Source: Bacillus sp. BP-3 (GTDB lineage: Bacteria > Bacillota > Bacilli > Bacillales > Bacillaceae_G). Taken from it: DNA of 64,000 nucleotides. Under the pieces are notes generated by a model. That model saw nothing but the letters and a program-made list of their open reading frames with translations. It was not told where the DNA came from and ran no database searches. Below are positions 46,861 through 56,023 of the stretch, in pieces (within the stretch, counting starts at the first letter, position 1; every line of letters starts with the position of its first letter). The position numbers and the translations under genes were made by a program. The stretch covers positions 162,850 through 226,849 of the forward strand of contig NZ_JAQOTJ010000007.1 in assembly GCF_028401955.1 (NCBI RefSeq), given 5' to 3'.

Positions 46861-47169
46861 ATGATAAAAGTTAGTGTGTACGGGGCGAAAGTTGTATGTG
46901 CAAGCTGCGTTGGAATGCCATCTTCAACAGAAACGTATGAATGGCTGCAAGCGGCAATCGGACGAAAATATGAAGGGCAAGAAGAGAAGTTTCATTTTGA
47001 ATATGTGGATATTTATGAGGAGCAAGAAGAGGAAGAAAAACGAGCTTTTGTAGAGCGTGTCATTGAAGAAGACTTATTTTATCCTGTTGTTCTCGTGAAT
47101 AATGAAATTGTCGGAGAGGGCAATCCGCGCTTAAAGGATGTATACGAAGAAATTGAGAAATATTTATAA
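46861..47169 (+). CDS. yuzD: YuzD, DUF1462 thioredoxin-fold protein
   Basis: 102 residues. CASC motif in VVCASCVGMPSSTETYEWL at residues 12-30 and conserved FYPVVLVNNEIVGEGNP. Unknown role, probably redox or Fe-S related because it is divergent from yutI in many Bacillales. GGGGGAG precedes the ATG. Confidence 0.9.
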   Translation: MIKVSVYGAKVVCASCVGMPSSTETYEWLQAAIGRKYEGQEEKFHFEYVDIYEEQEEEEKRAFVERVIEEDLFYPVVLVNNEIVGEGNPRLKDVYEEIEKYL

Positions 47170-47250
47170 TATAACTTATCACTTACAGAGCTCTTGCAAC
47201 GTAGATTATGAATCGCAGGGGCTTTTTCTATACTTAGGAGGATGAACGAG

Positions 47251-47541
47251 ATGAAGAAGGGGTTTGTAATGGGGATTATCGGACTTTTGGTACTCAGTGG
47301 TGTTGCTTATATGAAAGGGGATACAGCTGCGATTCAATCGTTAGCAGGCTGGCTAGGCGTCTTTTTCTTAGCTAGTGCGGCATTTCTTTGTATAGATGGA
47401 TTTATTTTAGGAGCAAGGGGGACATTTGCTTCGGAAAAGCCAACGCGAAAGGAATCCCGCTTTCAATCTGCTAAAACGAATGCATTTGCAGCGATTCCTA
47501 ATGTGGCAGCAGCGTTAGGAGTATATTTATGGGTATCGTAA
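47251..47541 (+). CDS. DUF5316-like small membrane protein
   Basis: 96 residues with membrane segments at about 4-22, 36-56 and 78-95. It ends within the next gene. AGGAGG is at a good distance from the ATG at 47251 and too near the ATG at 47242. Assignment to DUF5316 is from memory. Confidence 0.7.
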   Translation: MKKGFVMGIIGLLVLSGVAYMKGDTAAIQSLAGWLGVFFLASAAFLCIDGFILGARGTFASEKPTRKESRFQSAKTNAFAAIPNVAAALGVYLWVS

Positions 47542-48326
47542 TGGAGTATTCTATACCAAAAGAAGTGGAGTTCTTCTTACATCAATATGTGAATGAACTT
47601 CAGGGGATGATTTCGAATGAAAAGCTAGTTGGTGTGTATGTATATGGTTCACTAGCACTAGCTGCGTTTCATCTCGAAACGAGTGATATTGACTTTGTAA
47701 CGGTTATGAAAGAACAAGTCAGTGAAGCAGAGAAAGTGAAAATACGTGAATTACATAAGAGGCTCAGTACACATGAACTCGGTAAACGAATGGACGGAAT
47801 GTATATTCCGCTTGCTCATGTAGGAAAGCAAAATCATGAGATGTCACCGTACTTATATTGTTCAGAGGGAAAAATAAAGGAAGGCCATTGGGACATTAAC
47901 TCTGTGACGTGGTGGACGATAAAAAATTGCGGTATTACGGTTTTGGGCCAAAAGGCAAATGAGCTTCCGTATGTAGTAACGTGGGATGATGTTATAAGCA
48001 CAATGAAATACAATGTGGAACAATATTGGAGTGAGAAAGTAAAGCGTCCATATTTATTTTTAGCTACAGAATGGGTAGAGTCTGCAGTTGTGACAATGGG
48101 CCGTATTATATGCACATTAGAAATGGAACGGATTGTTTCTAAAGATGAAGGGCTGCAATATATGGTGAAGTATTGTAAAGAATGGGAGCCGCTTTTGCAA
48201 GAGGTGTACTGGATTCGTCAAAAAGAAGGGTTAAAACCGTCTTTATCAAGATGGAGACGTGCTCAGATGACGAAGCAGTATTTGTTATTTTGGATAGAGG
48301 AATGTAAGAAGAGGTGGGAAAGATAA
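47529..48326 (+). CDS. Nucleotidyltransferase with DUF4111 domain (aminoglycoside adenylyltransferase-like)
   Basis: 265 residues. The nucleotidyltransferase motif GSLALAAFHLETSDIDF has the GS-X10-DxD pattern near residues 38-54, and a helical DUF4111-type domain follows, the architecture of AadA/ANT(9) enzymes. Whether it acts on aminoglycosides cannot be told. AGGAG at 47517-47521 is seven bases before ATG 47529, giving a 13-bp overlap with the upstream gene; an ATG at 47541 is the alternative. The stop lies in a GATAAAGTGGAACTTCC sequence that resembles the start of bcr1. Confidence 0.8.
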   Translation: MGIVMEYSIPKEVEFFLHQYVNELQGMISNEKLVGVYVYGSLALAAFHLETSDIDFVTVMKEQVSEAEKVKIRELHKRLSTHELGKRMDGMYIPLAHVGKQNHEMSPYLYCSEGKIKEGHWDINSVTWWTIKNCGITVLGQKANELPYVVTWDDVISTMKYNVEQYWSEKVKRPYLFLATEWVESAVVTMGRIICTLEMERIVSKDEGLQYMVKYCKEWEPLLQEVYWIRQKEGLKPSLSRWRRAQMTKQYLLFWIEECKKRWER

Positions 48327-48345
48327 AGTGGAACTTCCCCTTTAA
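48323..48345 (+). repeat. bcr1 end fragment
   Basis: ATAAAGTGGAACTTCC at the stop codon of the nucleotidyltransferase gene matches the left end of bcr1 with one change; no right end follows. Confidence 0.4.
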
Positions 48346-48353
48346 AGCAACAG

Positions 48354-48390
48354 AAAAAAACAAGAGCTGCCGTGCAGCTCTTGTTTTTTT
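48354..48390. terminator. Bidirectional terminator between nucleotidyltransferase gene and yutJ
   Basis: AAAACAAGAGCTGC, CGT loop, GCAGCTCTTGTTTT with T and A runs on either side. Confidence 0.9.
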
Positions 48391-49459
48391 AACCATTATG
48401 ATGCTTATACATCCAAAGAATTCCTGATTTTAAAAGGCGAGGTACGCGGCCCATTAACGGCTGATTTGCGAGTAAACCGAAGCCGTGTTTTTTACCGAGA
48501 GAACCGAGAACGCCTTTTAGTTTAATGACAGGTAGTTCTTCTGGTAAGGCTTCATTGTTCCAACGTTTTAATAATATTTGGACAATTTGTTCGCCTTGCC
48601 CTTCTGCAAGCTGCGCAGATGGTGCATGTGGCAGTGCAGCGCAGTCACCTAGCACATATGCATTCTCATAATCTGGAATATTATGATATTTTGTTAATAC
48701 AACCCGGCCGCTATTATCATGCTCGACAGGCAGATTACGAACAATCTCACTTGCTTGAATGCCAGCTGTCCATACGATTGCGTCACATTCAAGTGGTTCA
48801 TCGTGGTTATACACAATATTTGGTTCTACTTTTGTAATGTTTGAGTTGCGAACAATTGTAACATTATGTTTCAAAAACCACTCTTCTACGTATCTACTTA
48901 ATTTCTCTGGGAACGGGAAAAGAATGCGATCTTTTCGGTCAAATAAATAAATATTTAAGTCTGGACGGCTTTCGCGAAGCTCACTTGCTACTTCAACACC
49001 GCTTAATCCAGCTCCTACAACAGCAACTGTTGCATGTGGTTCTAAACCATTTAGTTGTTGATATGTTTGACGAACTTGCTCAATGGATTGAAGGCTATAT
49101 GTGTTTTCCTTCGCTCCTGGAACGTTGTGATAGTTATCTTCACAACCAAGTCCGATAATTAAGTCATCATAATTGATAACTTCACCATCCTCAAGATGAA
49201 CAGCTTTGTTTTCTAGATCAACGTTGGTTATCGTGCCGTATTGAATATTTAGTCGTGGATGCTCTGGAAATGGAATGCGAATATGCGTTTCAGAAATCGT
49301 TCCTGCTACTAATGCGTAGTATTCTGTTTTAAAACAGTGATACGGTACTTTGTCGATTAATGTCACTTGAACATCATCTGGAAGTTGGTTGCTCGGAAGA
49401 AGACGTTGTAAAACTCTCATTCCACCGTAGCCGCCACCAAGTATTACGAGGTGCTTCAT
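48389..49459 (-). CDS. yutJ: YutJ, NDH-2-like FAD/NAD(P) oxidoreductase
   Basis: 356 residues. FAD motif LGGGYGGMRVLQRL at the start, NAD motif VVGAGLSGVEVASEL near residue 150, and the second FAD motif NAYVLGDCAALPHAP near residue 270. Type II NADH dehydrogenase family, probably membrane-associated through a C-terminal amphipathic segment; the electron acceptor is unknown. The end lies within the shared terminator. Confidence 0.9.
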   Translation of the reverse strand: MKHLVILGGGYGGMRVLQRLLPSNQLPDDVQVTLIDKVPYHCFKTEYYALVAGTISETHIRIPFPEHPRLNIQYGTITNVDLENKAVHLEDGEVINYDDLIIGLGCEDNYHNVPGAKENTYSLQSIEQVRQTYQQLNGLEPHATVAVVGAGLSGVEVASELRESRPDLNIYLFDRKDRILFPFPEKLSRYVEEWFLKHNVTIVRNSNITKVEPNIVYNHDEPLECDAIVWTAGIQASEIVRNLPVEHDNSGRVVLTKYHNIPDYENAYVLGDCAALPHAPSAQLAEGQGEQIVQILLKRWNNEALPEELPVIKLKGVLGSLGKKHGFGLLANQPLMGRVPRLLKSGILWMYKHHNG

Positions 49460-49687
49460 GATGGATTACCCCTTTTCTGTTGAAATATCCCCTAATCATA
49501 GAAATTTTTATATTACAAAAATATTTTGACTTTACTCATTCAAATTATATCGAATTTAGAAGCAAATAACAATGCGTGAATGCATACTCTGTTGTACAAT
49601 AATAAGAAAGTGAAAGCGATTTTAGACAAACATCTTAGGCTTACTGTTATAAGACAAGCTTTGAAATAGATACAGGAGGGATTAAGG

Positions 49688-49927
49688 TTGATTAAACCGT
49701 TGATTGAATTTTGTGTTGGCAACCTTGCAAATGGTGCACAAAAGGCACGTGAACAATTAGAGAAAGATCCAAATTTAGATGTGATTGAGTATGGGTGTCT
49801 TGGGTATTGTGGCGTTTGTTTTGAAGGACCTTATGCACTTGTAAACGGTGAAGTTGTAAAAGGTGAAACACCGGATGAACTTGTGAAAAATGTATATGAT
49901 TATTTAGATGAAAATCCGATGTTTTAG
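49688..49927 (+). CDS. yuzB: YuzB, DUF1450 protein
   Basis: 79 residues. Cysteine motifs FCVGNLANG and [20 protein letters not shown] are those of YuzB/UPF0349. The pattern suggests metal or Fe-S binding, role unknown. It starts at TTG 49688 after AGGAGGG and AAGG. Confidence 0.9.
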   Translation: MIKPLIEFCVGNLANGAQKAREQLEKDPNLDVIEYGCLGYCGVCFEGPYALVNGEVVKGETPDELVKNVYDYLDENPMF

Positions 49928-49955
49928 GGCGTTGCAATGAGGCAGCGTCTTTTTC
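49928..49955 (+). terminator. Terminator of yuzB
   Basis: GGCGTTGC pairs with GCAGCGTC (one wobble) and is followed by TTTTTC. Confidence 0.7.
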
Positions 49956-50009
49956 AGTTGAACGCATAAAATTATTTCGAAAGAACAGGCTAACAAGTTA
50001 GGAGATACA

Positions 50010-50046
50010 AAAAAAGAAAGCCCTTTGGTGAAGGGCTTTTTTCTTA
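50010..50046 (+). terminator. Second hairpin terminator upstream of dapF
   Basis: AAGAAAGCCCTT, TGGT loop, GAAGGGCTTTTTTCTT. It stands 65 bp after the first and could terminate read-through. Confidence 0.85.
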
Positions 50047-50179
50047 CACCATATGTGTAAGTACGACAGTGTTACGCCAAAATTGTCGTTGAATATGAGA
50101 AACGGGGGACATTCTTATTGTTTTCAAAAAGCGCTCATTTTATACTTATAACAATCAAAAATTTTGGAGTGAAATAACG

Positions 50180-51046
50180 ATGACACAATTTTCTTTCACA
50201 AAAATGCATGGACTTGGGAATAACTACATTTATGTAAATATGTTTGAGGAACAAATTGCAGAAGAGCATCTTGCACAAGTTGCTGAAAAAGTGTCGGATG
50301 TGAATACTGGAATTGGTTCCGATGGAATGATTTTAATTTGTCCCTCTGATATTGCTCCTGTGAAAATGCGTATTTTTAATAAAGACGGTTCAGAAGGAAA
50401 AAGCTGCGGGAATGGACTGCGCTGCGTTGCAAAGTACGCATATGAACATAAACTAGTAGAAGAGAATGTTTTCACAATTGAAACGTTAGCAGGAATCGTT
50501 ACAGCAGAAGTAAAAGTTGAAGGTAGAATTGTAACTTCGGCTACAATAGATATGGGGGCACCTAGGTTGAAACGCGTTGATTTACCGATGCTAGGCGAAG
50601 GGGAAACGCCATTTATTCGTGAAGATTTCCTCTATAATAACCACCGTTATACATTTACGGCTGTCTCAATGGGGAATCCGCATGCTGTTATTTTTGTAGA
50701 GGATATTGAAGAAGCTCCGCTTACAACATTAGGACCTGTATTAGAAACACATGAGATGTTTCCAGAAAGCGTAAATGTCGAATTTATTGAAGTACTGAAT
50801 GATCGTGAAATGCATTTTCGTGTATGGGAACGCGGTTCTGGCATTACACAAGCATGCGGAACAGGAGCATGCGCTGCAGTTGTAGCTGCAATCTTAAATG
50901 GAAAGATGAAGCAAGGCCAAGAAATCACGGTTCATTTAGCAGGCGGGGATTTAATGATTACATGGACAGAAGAAGGAACAATTCTCATGAATGGCCCAGC
51001 AGAAGTCACTTGCAATGGTGTATATTATTATAAGATTGAAGAGTAA
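50180..51046 (+). CDS. dapF: DapF, diaminopimelate epimerase
   Basis: 288 residues. The two catalytic cysteines are in [10 protein letters not shown] (Cys76) and [11 protein letters not shown]. It makes meso-diaminopimelate for cell wall and lysine. TTGGAG precedes the ATG. yutM starts 41 bp after the stop. Confidence 0.97.
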   Translation: MTQFSFTKMHGLGNNYIYVNMFEEQIAEEHLAQVAEKVSDVNTGIGSDGMILICPSDIAPVKMRIFNKDGSEGKSCGNGLRCVAKYAYEHKLVEENVFTIETLAGIVTAEVKVEGRIVTSATIDMGAPRLKRVDLPMLGEGETPFIREDFLYNNHRYTFTAVSMGNPHAVIFVEDIEEAPLTTLGPVLETHEMFPESVNVEFIEVLNDREMHFRVWERGSGITQACGTGACAAVVAAILNGKMKQGQEITVHLAGGDLMITWTEEGTILMNGPAEVTCNGVYYYKIEE

Positions 51047-51087
51047 AGATGTATAATAGGACGAGAGAAGAAAGGGAGGTGGATTCT

Positions 51088-51441
51088 ATGATTACTGTAA
51101 CTGAACAAGCGGCATATCAAATTAAAGATATGTTAAAAGATGCTGAGGAAGGAGAAAGATACGTTCGCCTTGCTGTACACGGCGGTGGATGTAGTGGTCT
51201 TTCTTATGGCTTAGGATTTGAAAGAGAACCAAATGAAGACGACACAGTTCTTGAATTTTTCGGTGTTGAATTTGTTATTGATAAAGAAAGTTCTCCAATT
51301 GTAAAAGGAGTAAAAATCGATTATAAGCAATCGATGCTTGGTGGCGGATTTACAATCGACAATCCAAATGCGATCGCATCATGCGGCTGCGGATCATCTT
51401 TCCGTACGGCAACGAATGCTGGTAAGCCTGAGGAATGTTAA
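51088..51441 (+). CDS. yutM: YutM, A-type Fe-S carrier (SufA/ErpA/HesB family)
   Basis: 117 residues from ATG 51088, which has GGGAGGTG upstream; an ATG at 51049 has none. The three cluster cysteines are in GGGCSGLSYGLGF and SCGCGSSF at the C-terminus. It is the A-type carrier in organisms with sufCDSUB and presumably passes clusters on to enzymes such as LipA. Confidence 0.95.
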   Translation: MITVTEQAAYQIKDMLKDAEEGERYVRLAVHGGGCSGLSYGLGFEREPNEDDTVLEFFGVEFVIDKESSPIVKGVKIDYKQSMLGGGFTIDNPNAIASCGCGSSFRTATNAGKPEEC

Positions 51442-51489
51442 CGTTAAATAACATTTGCGAAGTGTTCATCTATAACGATTAATCATACT

Positions 51490-51540
51490 AACCTTCTTGA
51501 CGGTGAATTACAAATTTCACTCGTTAAGAGGTTTTTTTAT
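51490..51540 (+). terminator. Terminator after yutM
   Basis: Imperfect outer stem ACCTTCTTGACG with CGTTAAGAGGT and an inner GTGAA/TTCAC stem, followed by seven T residues. Confidence 0.7.
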
Positions 51541-51894
51541 TTTGTAATACAATAGAGAAATGTCGGAAAAGATAGAAAATTGACGTTTTTTATTGCTGTT
51601 TGCTCATTTTCATGCTAGTATAATGTTAATTATCTATAATAGAAGATTGTTTTTCTTTTTGAATTAACAGAATTTTCAGAAATGATGTTTTGTATGGCTT
51701 TTTCCCGTTTCTCTTTCTTGTACGTCGTTACACTGAATGAATATAAACAATAAAAAGCACTTATACCTATCTATTATTTCTAAATCCGGAAAACATAACG
51801 AATTAGTAAATTCAAAAAGCGTAATATAAAATTAAAAGATTTTTCGAGGAAGCGTGTATTATCCCCCTTATAAAAAATTAGGGAGGCATAGAAT
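51541..51894. other. Gene-free AT-rich region before the kinase gene
   Basis: About 350 bp with no supported gene. It contains several promoter-like T/A-rich boxes (TATAAT near 51620) but no unambiguous pair and no terminator. Confidence 0.5.
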
Positions 51895-53148
51895 ATGGGA
51901 ATTTCTACACTACTATTAAATGCATTTATTATTATAATTTGTATCCTTAGTTATCAAGTATTTTGGTTAGATAAGACAGAAAAAAGAGCATGTAACAATA
52001 TACTCATTTCTTTTCTTTCATCGATTGCAATTGTTCTTTGCATGACATTTCCAATTCATTTACATGTTGGGTATATTTATGATTTGCGTTTTATTCCTAT
52101 TCTTTTAGTGCTTCTGTACGGAAACACAAGAAGCATGATTTGTATAAGTATTGTATATATTGCGTATCGATTTTACTTAGGGGGAAACGGCTTTTTTTCA
52201 TCGGTTATTATATATACTATCATTACAACGATTACGACAATATTACGTTATTTTATTCCCATTTATTTTAGGAGAAAAAAAATATTGTTCAACACATTAT
52301 TTCTTTTGATTTGTACGGTTTTTTTTTCTATCTTTGGGATAATGAATGAAATTGAAATATACGGTAAAATCGAAACGGTTTTTATTGGATTTTTGATTAA
52401 TTATGTAGTGGTCAACGTCTTCACAGGGTTATTATCTGTTTATTTAGTAGAGGGAATGATTGAGAAATATAAAATGAAAGAAAAAATTCAAAGAGCTGAA
52501 AAATTTTATACAGCTAGTGAATTAGCGGCATCAATCGCACATGAAGTTCATAACCCGCTAACGACTGTCTATGGATTCGCTCAATTATTCCGTGAAAATG
52601 AACTTTCAAAAACATCTCAAGATAAATACTTGAAAATCATGTTAATGGAATTAGAAAACGTACAATTAATTATCAATAATTATTTATCTCTAACAAAACC
52701 ACAAAATACAATAAAAAAACCACAAAATATAAGGTGTATTTTTCGAGAAATAACAAATATGATTTCTCCGCTAGCAATTTCATATCACGTTGAAATACAG
52801 AGAGATATTCCAGAGCATTTGTATATAAATGCGAATCCTGAAAAATTAAAACAGTGCTTCACTAACATTTTACAAAATGGAATTGAAGCTATGAAAGATG
52901 GCGGAGTATTACAAATTCATGCGCAAAAAATCAAGGGTAATCTTGTAATTGATATTATTGATTCAGGAGTTGGAATGTCCAAACAAGAAATAAAGCGGAT
53001 TGCCACGCCATTTTATTCAACAAAAGAAAAAGGAACCGGGCTTGGCACTATGATTGCGTATAGCATTATTAAAGAGCTAAATGGAGATATAGAAATAGAG
53101 AGTACACGAGGAAAAGGAACGTGCTTTTCTATCATTATACCTTGCTGA
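51895..53148 (+). CDS. Sporulation-type sensor histidine kinase
   Basis: 417 residues. Six or so membrane segments in residues 1-195, of the 5TM-LYT type (VGYIYDLRFIPILLVLLYG), then a HisKA domain with the phosphorylated His in IAHEVHNPLTTVYGFAQLF near residue 218 and an ATPase domain with N-box NILQNGIEAM, G1 IDSGVGMS and G2 GTGLGTMIAYSI. No response regulator is adjacent, as for KinB-like orphan kinases feeding the Spo0 phosphorelay. The stimulus is unknown. Confidence 0.9.
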   Translation: MGISTLLLNAFIIIICILSYQVFWLDKTEKRACNNILISFLSSIAIVLCMTFPIHLHVGYIYDLRFIPILLVLLYGNTRSMICISIVYIAYRFYLGGNGFFSSVIIYTIITTITTILRYFIPIYFRRKKILFNTLFLLICTVFFSIFGIMNEIEIYGKIETVFIGFLINYVVVNVFTGLLSVYLVEGMIEKYKMKEKIQRAEKFYTASELAASIAHEVHNPLTTVYGFAQLFRENELSKTSQDKYLKIMLMELENVQLIINNYLSLTKPQNTIKKPQNIRCIFREITNMISPLAISYHVEIQRDIPEHLYINANPEKLKQCFTNILQNGIEAMKDGGVLQIHAQKIKGNLVIDIIDSGVGMSKQEIKRIATPFYSTKEKGTGLGTMIAYSIIKELNGDIEIESTRGKGTCFSIIIPC

Positions 53149-53234
53149 TTAAAGATGAAATCAAGCGCTTTTTTTATTAGAGACTTTTAATAAAATCATG
53201 ACAAAAATTCAATAATAAAAAAGAGGTGATTTTG

Positions 53235-53405
53235 ATGGGAAAATGGAATGAACAGGCAGCGCAGAATAATAATCTGCCATCCAGCACAATTCGGTCATCT
53301 GAACTCCTATTAGGAAAGAAAGCAGACCATGAATTTTCAGAGGAACTTTCCGATGGTGGGGAAAGAGATAAAAACATTCAAATACTCAAAAACATTTCTA
53401 AATAG
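53235..53405 (+). CDS. Small hypothetical protein, 56 residues
   Basis: Short polar ORF from ATG 53235 with AAGAGGTGAT seven bases before it and a terminator immediately after the stop. It has MGKWNEQAAQNNNLPSS at the start and HEFSEELSDGGERDKN later, no signal, no membrane segment. The HEFSEE stretch faintly recalls small acid-soluble spore proteins, but I do not claim that family. Confidence 0.6.
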   Translation: MGKWNEQAAQNNNLPSSTIRSSELLLGKKADHEFSEELSDGGERDKNIQILKNISK

Positions 53406-53450
53406 AAAAAATAGTGGCGATGAAAAAAGCGCCACTATTTTTTGTTTTGT
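53406..53450 (+). terminator. Terminator of the 56-residue ORF
   Basis: AAAATAGTGGCG pairs with CGCCACTATTTT, then TTTGTTTTG. Confidence 0.9.
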
Positions 53451-53494
53451 ACAAAAAATTCTATTTTAAGCAAAAATCAAGGGCTGAAAGTTAA

Positions 53495-53561
53495 AAACAT
53501 CACGATACCTATAAAATCATTAAGTTAATAAAAAGGGTCTTTTTATTAACTTAGGATGTTT
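53495..53561 (+). promoter_or_regulatory. Two-helix folded element upstream of the permease gene
   Basis: Outer stem AAACATC (53495-53501) with GATGTTT (53555-53561) encloses a perfect 14-bp hairpin AAGTTAATAAAAAG/CTTTTTATTAACTT (53522-53552). A further short stem AGTGAT/ATCACT lies near 53680. No known riboswitch core is seen. Confidence 0.45.
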
Positions 53562-53751
53562 CAAAAGACGTTCACCGCCATATTCTCACAGCATACGTTT
53601 CAAAAATATATGCCAAGATCAAAAAGATTATTGTATAGTTTAAATATTAAGTCAACTTGAGGGCTATGCAGCAGTTAGTGATGTTACGTAATCACTTTCG
53701 AGAAAAAGGTATTAACCGTGTTTCTATTTTATTACTAAAGGGGGAGTAAAC

Positions 53752-55089
53752 ATGGCACAACAAAGCTTGAAACGCGAACTGCAACCGCGCCATATTAGGC
53801 TTATGGCAATCGGTGGGATGATTGGGACAGGGATTTTCAAAGGAAGTGCAGATACAATTTCAGCTGCAGGACCCGGCATTGTTTTTTCTTATTTATTTGC
53901 AGGATTTCTTCTTCTCATTGTTATGAGTGCAATAGCGGAAATGGCTATTGCTTATCCTGGTTTAAACATTCAAGGGATGATTCAAAAAGCTTTTGGTTCA
54001 CGTTTCGCCTTTGTCATTGGTTGGCTCTACTGGATCGACTGGATTTTAGTTATTATTGTTGAGGTTTTAGCAGGGGGGAGCTTTTTACAATATTGGATTC
54101 CATCTGCTCCTTTATGGTTACTTAGTTTAGCATGTACTGCGCTTCTTCTTTTTATCAATTTGGTTAGCGTCAAACTTTACGGTGAAATAGAGTTTTGGCT
54201 TGCGAGTTTCAAAATTATTACCCTTGTTTTATTTATTTTGCTTGGTTTTGCCTTGTTATTTGGCTTCGTTCCAAATCATGAAGCAACATACTTTACAAAT
54301 TATACAAGTCACGGGGGATTCTTTCCAAAAGGATGGGGAAGTATTTTTACAGCACTCCTAATAGTCGTCTTTTCTTTCGGAGGCTCAGAATTAATCGGGT
54401 TAACTGTAACAGAAACGAAAAACGTGGAACAGACACTTCCGAAAGTAATAAAAGGGGTCATGTTCCGAGTGGTTTTATTTTATACATTACCTATTCTAAT
54501 CATTACTGGACTTATCCCTTGGGACGAAGTAGGAAAGCAAGGTAGTCCTTTTGTACAGGTTTTCTCTGCAACTGGATTACAAGGTGTAGCACATATTATG
54601 AACTTCATTTTATTGACCGCTGTGCTGTCAGCTGCCAATTCAGGAATGTATGCTACTTCTCGCATTTTGTACTCTCTGGCACAGAATAACGAAGCGCCTT
54701 CTCTGTTCTCTCGTCTCACTAAGCGCGGTGTTCCTATATGGGGAGTTCTTGTCAGTTGCACTGGTTTATTAATTGGGTCTTTTATCGCGTTCCTTACACC
54801 AGAGCACGTCTTTGGTTATATGATGTCTATCCCAGGGTTTACTGTTTTGCTTATTTGGACTAGCATCTGCCTTGCGCAATTCAAGTTGCGTAAACAGTAT
54901 TCTAAAATGCCGTATTTTCGTGTGTGGTTATTCCCGTACAGCACCTTGTTTGCGGCAGCGGCCTTGGCAATTATTTTTATTTTCTTCTTGTTCAACGCAG
55001 GTAATATAATTAACTCTATTGTATGCATAAGTATTCTTATCCTTTTATCTGGTTTATCTATTTTTGTTGGAAGAAAGGAATCGAAATAA
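53752..55089 (+). CDS. APC-family amino acid permease
   Basis: 445 residues with twelve membrane segments. The amino acid permease start is clear: MAIGGMIGTGIFKGSADTIS (unwound helix 1 motif) and the later VVFSFGGSELIGLTVTETKN. Proton-coupled amino acid uptake is expected; the substrate is unknown. AAAGGGGGAG precedes the ATG. A long terminator follows. Confidence 0.92.
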   Translation: MAQQSLKRELQPRHIRLMAIGGMIGTGIFKGSADTISAAGPGIVFSYLFAGFLLLIVMSAIAEMAIAYPGLNIQGMIQKAFGSRFAFVIGWLYWIDWILVIIVEVLAGGSFLQYWIPSAPLWLLSLACTALLLFINLVSVKLYGEIEFWLASFKIITLVLFILLGFALLFGFVPNHEATYFTNYTSHGGFFPKGWGSIFTALLIVVFSFGGSELIGLTVTETKNVEQTLPKVIKGVMFRVVLFYTLPILIITGLIPWDEVGKQGSPFVQVFSATGLQGVAHIMNFILLTAVLSAANSGMYATSRILYSLAQNNEAPSLFSRLTKRGVPIWGVLVSCTGLLIGSFIAFLTPEHVFGYMMSIPGFTVLLIWTSICLAQFKLRKQYSKMPYFRVWLFPYSTLFAAAALAIIFIFFLFNAGNIINSIVCISILILLSGLSIFVGRKESK

Positions 55090-55162
55090 TGATTCTCAGT
55101 TTAAAAGGAATATTCATTTTATAGGAGTAAAAAGGCCGTGTGAAGCCATTGCTATCAACTTT

Positions 55163-55207
55163 AGAAAAGCGCCCCTGATGCCATTGGCATCAGGGGCGCT
55201 TTTCTTA
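55163..55207 (+). terminator. Long perfect-stem terminator after the permease
   Basis: AGAAAAGCGCCCCTGATGCC with GGCATCAGGGGCGCTTTTCT, a stem of about 20 bp around a tiny loop; usable in both directions. Confidence 0.85.
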
Positions 55208-55240
55208 CTGTATTTGAGTAAAATCAATACTCAAATACAG
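55208..55240. other. 13-bp perfect inverted repeat next to the terminator
   Basis: CTGTATTTGAGTA, seven-base spacer AAATCAA, TACTCAAATACAG. No T run follows. It abuts the terminator stem, making a double-hairpin tract. Confidence 0.6.
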
Positions 55241-55560
55241 CTTCCCTTGGTTCACTCTTGCTCATATTTTACGTCGTTACTAGTGCCGTGGTCTGCCTCC
55301 ATTTCTAGAAATTCTCCAGAGAGTAGCTCGAATCTTCACATCTGCTTCAGAAGTGATTTATAGCTCTCGGCATAGGAAATTGGCAATGGTCTAAAGATGG
55401 ACGCTCTTTTTGTGTGAAAACTTTTTTCGCTGCATCTGCATAGTATCGACTTATATGTTGGGGATTTAAATGGGTTAATTTGTCAAAATTTATTAATTTC
55501 ACAAAATGTTCAAAAAATTATCTTTTGAAAAAATGAAAGTTATAGTATCATCTAATTAAG
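55241..55560. other. Gap without a clear gene, possible degraded coding on the minus strand
   Basis: On the minus strand a run from about 55510 to 55360 reads without stops (HISRYYADAAKKVFTQKER and on) and a second short piece ends MEADHGTSNDVKYEQE near 55253. No start site or family supports either, so this is at best a decayed gene. Confidence 0.25.
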
Positions 55561-55566
55561 TAGAAC

Positions 55567-55577
55567 TTTTCGACAAA
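55567..55577 (-). promoter_or_regulatory. Spo0A-box-like sequence
   Basis: The minus strand reads TTTGTCGAAAA, a full match to the core of the Spo0A box, about 95 bp upstream of the FbpB-like gene. One box alone is weak evidence. Confidence 0.35.
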
Positions 55578-55665
55578 TAAAGACATGTTTTTACAAGAAA
55601 TACGAAAAGTTTTACGGAGTATTTTTCATTCTAAATCTTGGTTTCATAGAAAATAAGGAGGAATG

Positions 55666-55818
55666 ATGAAGGTGAAAAAGCATTGTAAATTTCTCAATAA
55701 ATCATTTAAAGAATTGGTACAGGAAAATAAACAAAAGATACTAAATGATAAACAAGAGATGGAAAAAATTGAACAACGCATTGAACAGCGTTATGAAATG
55801 AAAAAGTCAGCCTCGTAA
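55666..55818 (+). CDS. FbpB-family small basic protein
   Basis: 50 residues, not found by ordinary length cut-offs. SFKELVQENKQKILNDKQEM and EKIEQRIEQRYEMKKSA match the short helical Fur-regulated basic protein (FbpB) domain as I remember it. Members act with the small RNA FsrA to spare iron in B. subtilis, or are uncharacterised paralogues. AAGGAGG is just upstream; ATG at 55663 or 55666 or GTG at 55672 may be the start. I see no good Fur box. Confidence 0.65.
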   Translation: MKVKKHCKFLNKSFKELVQENKQKILNDKQEMEKIEQRIEQRYEMKKSAS

Positions 55819-56023
55819 TAAAGCTATATATAAGTTGAAAAAATGACAGAAAAATCTCTTTCTTGTTAGGTGGGATAAAAGCGTCTGGTTTCAAATGGAA
55901 ACGGTTTCTTGTTGCGTGCTAGGCTTCAAACAAAAGAAGAAGGAAAGTGCGGGGCATGTTGTACTTACTGTATAGAGGCAATTTATTTTTTGGAAAATTA
56001 ATATAAATTCATATCTGAAAATG
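55819..56023. other. Gene-free stretch after the FbpB-like gene
   Basis: About 200 bp, part of an 800-bp region without annotated genes up to 56612. No supported ORF here. Confidence 0.5.

Noticed and set aside
55241-55510. Minus-strand gene downstream of the permease
   Set aside because: Two short open stretches in different frames, no start and no recognised family; too weak to call more than possible decay.
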